Of a DNA stretch of 64,000 nucleotides, positions 17,586 through 24,678 are shown piece after piece. Position 1 is the first letter of the stretch; every line of letters begins with the position of its first letter. The stretch covers positions 124,001-188,000 of the forward strand of contig CAWHQZ010000014.1 of the NCBI GenBank assembly GCA_963831645.1. The letters are read 5' to 3'. A program made the position numbers and the translations under genes. The DNA comes from CAWHQZ01 sp963831645. Its GTDB lineage: Bacteria > Pseudomonadota > Alphaproteobacteria > Rhizobiales > Aestuariivirgaceae. Below the pieces are notes generated by a model that worked only from the letters and a program-made list of their open reading frames with translations, had not been told where the DNA came from and did no database searches.

Positions 17586-17851
17586 CGCACATGGAACTTG
17601 CTGCCGGTCGCCTCGGCGTAGCGCAAGAGCGTCTTGGTGCTCGGAAGCGTGTGGCCGCTCTCCAGGCGCGCGATGGCGGATTGGCTGGTGCCCATTCGTG
17701 CCGCCAGTTCGGCCTGGGATAGGCCGGCGCGCAGCCGGGCCCTCAGCAATTCAGCGGAAATCTCGAACTCTGGAGCGAGCGCGTCATACTCGGCCTTGAC
17801 CCTGGGGTTGGCAAGCAGACGAGCCTTGAGCTTCTCGAATGGGATTGTCAT
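17570..17851 (-). CDS. higA: HigA-like Xre antitoxin
   Basis: 93 aa. The N-terminal part MTIPFEKLKARLLANPRVKA is a typical lead-in for this type, followed by the HTH: RLRAGLSQAELAARMGTSQS and AIARLESGHTLPSTKTLLRY. It forms an ATGA overlap with the upstream toxin (toxin stop 17848-17850, ATG at 17849-17851). The toxin-first order is characteristic of HigBA. HigA neutralises HigB and represses the shared promoter. Intact pair. Confidence 0.85.
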   Translation of the reverse strand: MTIPFEKLKARLLANPRVKAEYDALAPEFEISAELLRARLRAGLSQAELAARMGTSQSAIARLESGHTLPSTKTLLRYAEATGSKFHVRLSAA

Positions 17852-18171
17852 GTGATCTCCTTTGCTCGCCGCAGTGCAAGTTCGATCTCGGCGCGCGGCG
17901 TCTTCTGTGTCTTCTTCACGAACGCACGAACCACGACGACTCTCCGGCCGATCGCCGTGACATAGAGCGCGCGGGCTATTCCGTCGCGGCCGGTCAGCCG
18001 CAATTCCCACAGTTTCCCCTCCAGGTGGTTCACGTGCGGCTCGCTCAGGCTTTCGAGCCCGGCTTGGCGAATGCGCTCGGCAAGCCGTAAGAACCGCGCC
18101 TGCATGTCCGCCGGAAGGGCGGCGATTTCAGCGGCGACAGTTTCGTTCAGGATTTCGACTCGCCAGGTCAC
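17848..18171 (-). CDS. higB: HigB/RelE-type toxin (Gp49-like, DUF891)
   Basis: 107 aa, GTG start. WRVEILNETVAAEIAALPAD, then HLEGKLWELRLTGRDGIAR and VVVVRAFVKKTQKTPRAEIE match the Gp49/HigB-like toxin family: a RelE-fold, ribosome-dependent mRNA interferase with the conserved LWELR and KKTQKTP segments. It is the first gene of a toxin-antitoxin operon with higA and looks complete. A perfect palindrome just upstream (18186-18203) is the likely operator. This is the only complete toxin-antitoxin pair in the island. Confidence 0.88.
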   Translation of the reverse strand: MTWRVEILNETVAAEIAALPADMQARFLRLAERIRQAGLESLSEPHVNHLEGKLWELRLTGRDGIARALYVTAIGRRVVVVRAFVKKTQKTPRAEIELALRRAKEIT

Positions 18172-18185
18172 ATCACGTCCGCTTA

Positions 18186-18203
18186 TATCTCAATTTTGAG
18201 ATA
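18186..18203. promoter_or_regulatory. Probable higBA operator palindrome
   Basis: TATCTCAA-TT-TTGAGATA is a perfect 8-bp inverted repeat 15 bp upstream of the higB GTG, in an AT-rich stretch within GC-rich DNA. Position and symmetry fit a HigA (Xre) binding site overlapping the promoter. Binding is inferred. Confidence 0.6.
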
Positions 18204-18303
18204 AATGAAAGGGCAAAAGGCGCACAAGCTCTCTCGCGTTTACCACGATCACGATTTGGCAGAGGGCGTTGCGCCAGGTAGCGCGCAGAGCAATGCGGCG
18301 GGT

Positions 18304-19206
18304 CTATGTCTCACTCCGTCGCGCCAGCGCCCGTTCGATCTCGTTGCGGTTGACGAGCACGATGTGCTGCTCGTGGGGCGGCCGCGCGCCCGGCGCGACG
18401 TCGAGGCCGAGGCGCTTCAGGGCATAGAAAAGGAGCGCACGCCGCACCGGGATCGAGATCGTCTTGCCGCGGATGCCGTAGTCGATGGCGATGGCGCGCG
18501 CCTGCGCTCGCGTGAGCTCCGGATGGGGGGCGATCACCAGCTCGACAGTGGTCGACCAATCCGTATCCTGGCGGCCATCGGATTCGGCTGCGCCGCGCGG
18601 CTTCGGCCTGGACAGGCGTCCGAGCACGAAGTCGCGGAACTCGGCCGTGTCGCGGTCGAAGGCGCGGGCGTGCCAGCGAAATCCGTCATGGGGCCAGGGC
18701 GTGCGGCTCGATTATTCGGCGTGTGGGCTCCGGGCGGCTCAGCGACTGGTAAGCGACATCTCGATTGCGCTGCCGTTCCCGGGATGGCCTTGAGCACGGT
18801 GCGCAGCGACGAAGGGATCGATCGGACGCTGCGGGACGGGTGTGGCATCGAAAGGCGGTGCGGTGCCGAGCATGCTGCCCTCGATCTTCAGAACGCCGAG
18901 ATCGACGAGGCGCAACTCGCCAAGGAAGCGGCCGGCATCGGGCGCGGCAGGACCGGTTTGAAATCGTCGTCGCGACGTATCGTTAGGCGCGGCGCGGACT
19001 TGAATCGTAGGCCACTCCGGACGCGTGCCAGGAGCGCCAGATAACGGCCGATGTCGGCGGAGGCCTGGCTCATCGACACGCCGAAGCGGCGCACCAGGTC
19101 GGTGCGGTTGACCTCGGGGCCGAGCCAGCAACAGACGCTCTTCGATGAAAGCAATGCGCTGCTCGATCGACCAGCGCAGACGGTCGTCGGCGGTGGCGGA
19201 AACCGA
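18304..19206 (-). pseudogene. WYL-domain transcriptional regulator, CapW/BrxR-like (frameshifted)
   Basis: The full architecture of a CapW/BrxR-type regulator can be traced across frames. The winged HTH is RLRWSIEQRIAFIEERL and VNRTDLVRRFGVSMSQASAD. The linker is RFLGELRLVDLGVLKIEGSM. The WYL core is visible only as the pieces VLKAI, SLSRPEP and RWHARAF. The C-terminal domain is VELVIAPHPELTRAQARAIA, then RRALLFYALKRLGLDVAPG and QHIVLVNR. At least four frame changes break it between 18630 and 19130. These proteins repress defence systems (CBASS, BREX and others) and sense infection signals. The next sequence upstream contains a Cas3 relic, consistent with a former defence locus. Confidence 0.65.
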
Positions 19207-19624
19207 AGACGTGCGGGACCTTGACTTGATGCCGGCGCAGTACGTGGCTAGTTTCTGAGACCATCGTATAATAAGTACGAGCATCGAGATGGTATAGCCA
19301 TCTGCAAGTCTTCACGCTTATATGCGATTTGTTGTCTGGTTTGTCTGCGGATCGTGCCCGGGTTGCAATTGGCATGCAATCACAGGTTTACTGGCGGCAA
19401 CGCAGCGAAGGAGGAAATACGCTAGCTTTTGGGATGTGGATCTCGGCACTCGATCCCGCTGTTGGCGAACGACCTTCGGAACGTCTCCCTTCCGAGGCGC
19501 ATCCGCCTTGGGAGCGGGGCCGAGGTTTCCGACGCGGTAGCGCCGAGATGATTAGAGGTCCTGAGGACGTGGCTGACGCTTCGGTGACTTTGATCCGAGA
19601 TCCTTCAGGATAGGCGTCTACCGC
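19207..19624. other. Degenerate stretch, no recognised gene
   Basis: About 420 bp between the WYL regulator and the Cas3 relic. TCGTA-N7-TACGA (19264-19280) is an inverted repeat near the likely regulator promoter. An open frame at 19371-19613 (starting MQSQVYWRQRSEGGNTL, following no clear ribosome site) has no family I recognise; it is rich in Arg and Glu late and may be spurious. AT-rich bases 19255-19400 contrast with the flanks. Confidence 0.4.
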
Positions 19625-19816
19625 ATGGCGGGAAAGCTACCCGGAGGGCTTCCCCTTCCAGCGCGGACATTCGCAGCCGCCACGTCCCTCCCGCAGCTCG
19701 TTCATGTCCCGACCGGATTAGGCAAGACGGCGATGGTCGGCGTCGGCTGGGTCTGGAGGCGTTTCGGCGGTAACGAAGTGCGGAGGGCAGAGACGCCGCG
19801 ACGACCGCGTTGAGTT
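19625..19816 (+). pseudogene. Cas3-type helicase N-terminal relic
   Basis: One frame reads AATSLPQLVHVPTGLGKTAM followed by VGWVWRRFGGNEVRRAETPR. This is the helicase motif I (PTGxGKT) context of CRISPR Cas3 proteins, especially the subtype I-G (formerly I-U) group, in which a WLWRR segment and a TPRRLVYCLPMR segment follow. Just before it, in another frame, SYPEGFPFQR resembles the Q-motif lead-in. Everything after TPRR is missing: the sequence joins the upstream region of the next operon. The assignment rests on motif spacing only; a related DEAD/DEAH helicase is the alternative. Confidence 0.5.
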
Positions 19817-19866
19817 CCGGTCCCTATTGTGGCTCGATCGTCAGACACCCCTGAGAGGTTTCCTTC

Positions 19867-22380
19867 ATGAAATCCCATGCCCGCGTGGTGGTGATCGGCG
19901 GCGGCGTGGTCGGCGTCTCGACGCTCTATCACCTCGCCAGAAAGGGCTGGACCGACGTCGGTGCTGGTCGAGCGCAAGGAACTGACGTCGGGCTCGACCT
20001 GGCATGCGGCGGGCCTCCTGCCGCTCTTCAACATGTCCTATTCGGTCGGCCAGATTCACAAATACTCGGTCGCGCTCTACGACGAGCTCGAAGCAGAGAC
20101 CGGCCAGCACGTCGGCTTCCGGCGCTGCTCGAACATCCGCCTCGCCCGCACCAAGGACCGCTGGGACGAGTTCATGTATTACGCCGGCGTCGCCGAAACG
20201 ATCGGCGTCAAGGTCAACAAGCTGACACCGGCGCAGGTGAAGGAGCTCTGGCCGCTCTGCGAGACCGACGGCATCCTCGGCGCCATCCAGCACCCCGACG
20301 ACGGCTACATCCAGCCGGCCGACCTCACCCAGGCGTTCGCCAAGGGCGCCCGCGCGCGCGGCGCCGAGATCCACCGCAACACCAAAGTCATCGCGATCGA
20401 GCAGAAGCCCTCCGGCGAATGGCTGGTCAAGACCGACCAGGGCGACATCACCTGCGAGCACGTCGTGTCGGCGACCGGCAATTTCGCGCGCCGCACCGGC
20501 GCCATGGTCGGGCTCGACGTGCCGGTCATCCCGGTCGAGCACCAGTACATCGTCACCGAAGCGCACCCGAAGATCCACGAGCGCCAGGCCAGGGGCCTGC
20601 CCGAAATGGGCGTGCTGCGCGAGGCCGATTCCTCCTGGTACATGCGCGAGGAGGCGGGCGGCCTGCTGCTCGGTCCCTACGAGAAGGGCGCGCCGGTCTG
20701 CTATGTGGACGGACCTGCAGAAACGAGCGAATACGAACTCTTCCAGGAGGACCTCGAACGGCTCGAGCCGCACATCGAGACGGCGATCGCGCGGGTGCCG
20801 GCGTTCGGCGAGGTCGGCATCAAGAAGGTCTACAACGGCGCCATCGCCTATACGCCCGACGGCTCGCCGATCATCGGCCCGGCCTGGGGCATGAGGAACT
20901 TCTGGCTCAACGAAGGCCACTCGTTCGGCGTCACCGCCGCCGGGCGGCGCCGGCTGGCAGCTCGCCGAATGGATCGTCGAAGGCGAGCCCACCATCGACA
21001 TGATGGGCGTCGATCCGCGGCGCTTCGGCCCCTACGCCTCGGAAGGCTATCTGAAGGTCAAGAACGAGGAGGCCTACGCCAACGTCTTCACCGTCCACTA
21101 CCCGGACGAGGAGCGCGCCGCGGCGCGGCCGCTCAAGACGGCGCCCTGCTATGCTCGCATGGAGGCGCTGGGGGCGGTGTTCGGCTCCGTCTACGGCTGG
21201 GAACGGCCGGGCTGGTTCGCGCCCAAGGGCTATGGCCTCGACGATAGCGCACTCGACCGGCCGGACACGCTGCTGCGCCACAATCATGCGCCGGCGGCGA
21301 GCGACGGCCGGATCAAGGAGAAATGGTCGTTCCGCCGCTCGAACTATTTCCCGATCGTCGGCGAGGAATGCCGCCACGTCAGCGAACATGTCGGGCTGCA
21401 GGACATGTCGGCCTTCGCCAAGATGGAGGTCTCGGGGCCGGCTGCCCGCGCCTGGCTCGATTCGATCCTCGCCAACCGCATCCCGAAGAAGCCAGGCCGC
21501 ATCGCGCTCTGCCATCTCCTGACGCCCGGCGGCGGGGTGCGCTCGGAGTTCACGCGTCTACGAATGGCAGCCGGGGCGGTTCTACCTCGTTTCGGCCGGC
21601 GCCTATGAACGGCACGACCACGACACGCTGGCGCGGCACTTGCCCGAAGACGGCTCGGTGACCTTGACGCCCATCACGACGCGCCTCGGCGTGCTGGTGC
21701 TGGCCGGCCCAAGAGCGCGCCAGGTGCTCGAGAAGCTCACCGACCGCAGACCTTTCGAACGCCGCCTTCCCGTGGCTGTCGGGCAAGCCGATTTCGGTGG
21801 GTCCGTGCACGGCGCACGCGCTGCGCGTGAACTTCGTCGGCGAGCTCGGCTGGGAATTCCATCATCCGATCGAGCAGCAGAACGCGCTCTTCGACGCGCT
21901 GATGGAGGCGGGCGCGGAGTTCGACATCCGGCCCTACGGCATCAAGGCCATGTCGGCGCTCGCCATCGAGAAATCCTACCGGCTCATCCCGCGCGAGCTG
22001 TCGATCGAATATTCGGCCTACGAGTCGGGCCTCGACCGGTTCGTGCATCCCAACAAGGGCCAGTTCATCGGCCGCGACGCGCTCGTGAAAAACCGCGAGC
22101 AGGGGCTCCGGTGGAATTTCGTGACGCTCGAGGTCAGGGAGTCACCGATGCCGATGCGCGCGGCTCGGAGCCGATCTATGCCGGGGGCAAGCTCGTCGGC
22201 CGCGCCACCAACGGCGGCTACGGCTGGCGGTGCGGCAAGTCCCTGGCGCTCGCCATGGTGAAGCCGGAGCACGCGCGGCTCGGAACCGAGCTCGAGATCG
22301 GCATTTTAGGCAAAAACCACCAGGCCACCGTCATCCCCGAAAGCCCGTTCGACCCGGAGAACCACCGCCTCCGCGCCTGA
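19867..22380 (+). pseudogene. FAD-dependent oxidoreductase with GcvT domains (dimethylglycine/sarcosine dehydrogenase type; frameshifted)
   Basis: About 815-837 aa after repair. N-terminal DAO-type FAD domain: VVVIGGGVVGVSTLYHLARK, then LVERKELTSGSTWHAAGLLP with the usual flavin-linkage context, and YTPDGSPIIGPAWGMRNFW. The C-terminal half is glycine-cleavage T-protein-like, folate-binding: YFPIVGEECRHVSEHVGLQD, RVNFVGELGWEFHHPIEQQN, YGIKAMSALAIEKSYRLIPR, ATNGGYGWRCGKSLALAMV. Frame changes near 19958, 20944, 21555, 21750 and 22140 separate intact segments. The family oxidises N-methyl groups and hands formaldehyde to THF. Upstream Shine-Dalgarno-like GAGAGG precedes ATG 19867. The nearby fhs gene is a natural partner. 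Confidence 0.78.
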
Positions 22381-22384
22381 TCGC

Positions 22385-22427
22385 GGCTGTCATCCCCGCG
22401 AAGGCGGATCCTCGTGGGAGGGGATGA
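22385..22427. repeat. Dispersed inverted repeat (copy d)
   Basis: TGTCATCCCCGCGAAGGCGG and, about 20 bp on, GAGGGGATGACGAC form an imperfect large hairpin right after the oxidoreductase stop. Same GTCAT/ATGAC boundary motif as the other copies. It may act as an intrinsic terminator. Confidence 0.55.
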
Positions 22428-22662
22428 CGACCTTGTTGCTCTCGCGCACCATCGCCTATGGCAACACCGCACGGGCGAGTTCGAAGGCTTTTCCAAGCGC
22501 TACGGTCTCAGGCAATTGGTCTGGTATGAAATGCATGAAGAAATGGAGACTGCCATCGTACGCGAAAAACAGCTCAAGAAGTGGAACCGGGGCTGGAAGA
22601 TCGAGCTCATCGAGAAAATGAACCCCATGTGGCACGACCTCTACGAGGACTTGAACCGATGA
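22426..22662 (+). pseudogene. GIY-YIG nuclease, N-terminally truncated
   Basis: The readable part is WQHRTGEFEGFSKRYGLRQL, VWYEMHEEMETAIVREKQLK and KWNRGWKIELIEKMNPMWHD, which is the C-terminal two thirds of the small YhbQ-like GIY-YIG proteins (about 95 aa). The GIY-YIG motif itself and the first catalytic Tyr pair, normally the first 25 residues, are missing; the repeat at 22385-22427 occupies that place. An ATG at 22414 could still give an 82-aa product, but it would lack the active-site strand. Relic. Confidence 0.65.
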
Positions 22663-22675
22663 GGATGCTGCTCCG

Positions 22676-22707
22676 CTTCATTGGATTCCCTCTGGCGAGG
22701 GAATGAC
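22676..22707. repeat. Dispersed hairpin repeat (copy e)
   Basis: TTCATTGGATTCCCTCTGGC then GAGGGAATGACGATC: an imperfect hairpin with the family's ATGACG boundary, located just beyond the fhs stop on the convergent side. Confidence 0.5.
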
Positions 22708-22721
22708 GATCATAGCTCAAA

Positions 22722-24401
22722 TTAGAACAGCCCGACGATCCGGCCCTCGGCGTCGAGCCCGATGACCTCGGCCGCCGGCCTCTTCGGCAGGCCCGGCATG
22801 GTCATGATGTCGCCGCAGATGACGACGACGAACTCCGCACCCGCGGCGAGCCTTACCTCGCGGATCGGCACCACGTGATTGATGGGTGCGCCCTTGAGGT
22901 TGGGGTCGGTCGAAAACGAATACTGGGTCTTGGCCATGCAGACGGGAAACCGGCCGTACCCCAAGGCCTCGTAAGACCGGAGCTGATCGCGCACCGCCTT
23001 GTCGGCGACGATGTCGTCGGCGCGATAGATTTCCCTGGCGATGGTGCGGGCCTTCTCCCAGAGCGGCATGTCGTCGCCGTAGATGGGCGTGAACTGGCTC
23101 ATGTTCTTGTCGGCGACGGCGATCACGTGGCGGGCGAGCTCGCGCGCGCCCTTCGAGCCCTCCGCCCAGTGGGTGCAGCGGAAGGCTTCGACGCCGTGGC
23201 CGCGGCTGTAGGCGGCGATCGCCTCGACCTCGGCCTCGGTATCGGTCGAGAAATGGTTGATCGCCACCGTGACGGGCACGCCGAACTTCTTGACGTTCTC
23301 GATATGGCGGCCGAGGTTCGCAAGGCCCTTCTTCAGCGCTTCGACGTTCTCGCGCCTGAGATCGTCGCGGCCGACGCCGCCGTGCATCTTCAGCGCGCGC
23401 ACGGTGGCGACGAGAACCGCCACGGAAGGGTGCAGGCCGGCCATGCGGCACTTGATGTCGAAGAATTTCTCCGCCCCGAGATCGGCGCCGAAACCCGCTT
23501 CGGTCACCACGTAGTCGGCGAGCCTGAGCGCCGCCCCGGTGGCGATCGCCGAGTTGCAGCCGTGGGCGATGTTGCCGAACGGGCCACCGTGGACGAAGGC
23601 CGGATTGTTCTCGAGCGTCTGGACGAGGTTGGGCTGAAGAGCGTCCTTCAGGAGCACCGTCATGGCGCCGGAGGCCTTCAGGTCGCGGGCGCGGATTTCC
23701 TTCCGGTCGCGGGTCGCGGCGACGACGATCTGGCCCAGCCGGCGCTCGAGATCGGCGAGCGAGGTCGCAAGGCACAGGATGGCCATGATCTCGGAAGCGA
23801 CGGTGATGTCGAAGCCCGCCTCGCGCGGGAAGCCGTTGGCGGTGCCGCCGAGCGGGCCCACGATCTCGCGCAGCGCCCGGTCGTTCATGTCCATGACGCG
23901 GCGCCAGGTGACTCGGCGCGAGTCGATGGCGAGCTCGTTGCCCCAGTAGATGTGGTTGTCGATCAGCGCCGCCAGCAGGTTGTGAGCCGCCGTGATGGCG
24001 TGGAAGTCGCCGGTGAAATGCAGGTTGATGTCCTCCATCGGCACCACCTGGGCATGGCCGCCGCCGGCCGCGCCGCCCTTCATGCCGAAGCAGGGCCCGA
24101 GCGAGGGCTCGCGCAGGCAGATCATGGCCTTCCTGCCGGCCGCACAGATGCCGTCGCCCAGCCCGACGGTGGTCGTCGTCTTGCCTTCGCCCGCCGGGGT
24201 GGGCGTGATCGCGGTCACCAGAATGAGCCTGGAGGCCGGCTTCTCCTTCAGGCCGGAGATGAATTCCAGGTCGACCTTCGCCTTGCTATGGCCGTAGGGG
24301 ATGAGGTGCTTCTCGGGGATACCGAGCTTGCGGCCGACTTCGAGGATCGGCTTCACTTTCGCAGCCCGCGCAATCTCGATGTCGGTTCTGATATCAGCCA
24401 T
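22722..24401 (-). CDS. fhs: Formate--tetrahydrofolate ligase
   Basis: 559-aa enzyme that joins formate to tetrahydrofolate using ATP, giving 10-formyl-THF. The P-loop TPTPAGEGKTTTTVGLGDG lies at residues 66-84. Other family blocks are REPSLGPCFGMKGGAAGGG, VVPMEDINLHFTGDFHAITA, GGPFGNIAHGCNSAIAT, and near the end VVVICGDIMTMPGLPKRPAA. Length is normal and the frame intact. ATG 24401 starts the conserved protein; the longer open frame upstream runs antisense to the ggt promoter. Next to a GcvT-type demethylating oxidoreductase, it probably balances one-carbon units released from methylated substrates. Confidence 0.96.
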   Translation of the reverse strand: MADIRTDIEIARAAKVKPILEVGRKLGIPEKHLIPYGHSKAKVDLEFISGLKEKPASRLILVTAITPTPAGEGKTTTTVGLGDGICAAGRKAMICLREPSLGPCFGMKGGAAGGGHAQVVPMEDINLHFTGDFHAITAAHNLLAALIDNHIYWGNELAIDSRRVTWRRVMDMNDRALREIVGPLGGTANGFPREAGFDITVASEIMAILCLATSLADLERRLGQIVVAATRDRKEIRARDLKASGAMTVLLKDALQPNLVQTLENNPAFVHGGPFGNIAHGCNSAIATGAALRLADYVVTEAGFGADLGAEKFFDIKCRMAGLHPSVAVLVATVRALKMHGGVGRDDLRRENVEALKKGLANLGRHIENVKKFGVPVTVAINHFSTDTEAEVEAIAAYSRGHGVEAFRCTHWAEGSKGARELARHVIAVADKNMSQFTPIYGDDMPLWEKARTIAREIYRADDIVADKAVRDQLRSYEALGYGRFPVCMAKTQYSFSTDPNLKGAPINHVVPIREVRLAAGAEFVVVICGDIMTMPGLPKRPAAEVIGLDAEGRIVGLF

Positions 24402-24512
24402 GGCGCCCCGTCCCTTGTTGTTGGCAGGCCCCACAGTTAGAGACGCGCTCCCGCCGCGACATTGCCGCCACGACGCTTCTGGCCCATTTCCGACCTGCAT
24501 CTCCCCGGCATT

Positions 24513-24550
24513 CGTCATACCAGCGAAAGCTGTCAGCGAAAGCTGGTATC
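24513..24550. repeat. Dispersed hairpin repeat with duplicated GAAA loop (copy f)
   Basis: CGTCATACCAGCGAAAGCTG is followed by TC and a second AGCGAAAGCTGGTATCCCGC. TACCAGC (24518-24524) pairs with GCTGGTA (24542-24548), and the inner AGC-GAAA-GCT unit is tandemly doubled. This is a variant of the single-loop copy at 30604. It lies between divergent fhs and ggt. Confidence 0.65.
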
Positions 24551-24678
24551 CCGCTTTGACGCCTCTGCAAACGGAAAAGCCTAAAGGGGGATGGTCGGCG
24601 CGGCGGACGACGGAGGTGGCGCGCGCAGTATCCTCACCGATGGTGACGTTTGGATCTGGATAAAGGATAAAGCCGCCC

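Noticed and set aside
1500..22400. Programmed ribosomal frameshifting as an explanation for split genes
   Set aside because: Sites lack slippery heptamers, are many per gene, and occur in unrelated families. Single-base insertion before CG explains them better.
22875..24440. 521-aa plus-strand open frame antisense to fhs
   Set aside because: It mirrors the GC-rich third-position pattern of fhs; the translation lacks any family motifs while the minus strand is a textbook Fhs.
24402..24678. Riboswitch upstream of fhs or ggt
   Set aside because: Structure there is accounted for by the dispersed hairpin repeat; no recognisable glycine, THF or SAM aptamer core.
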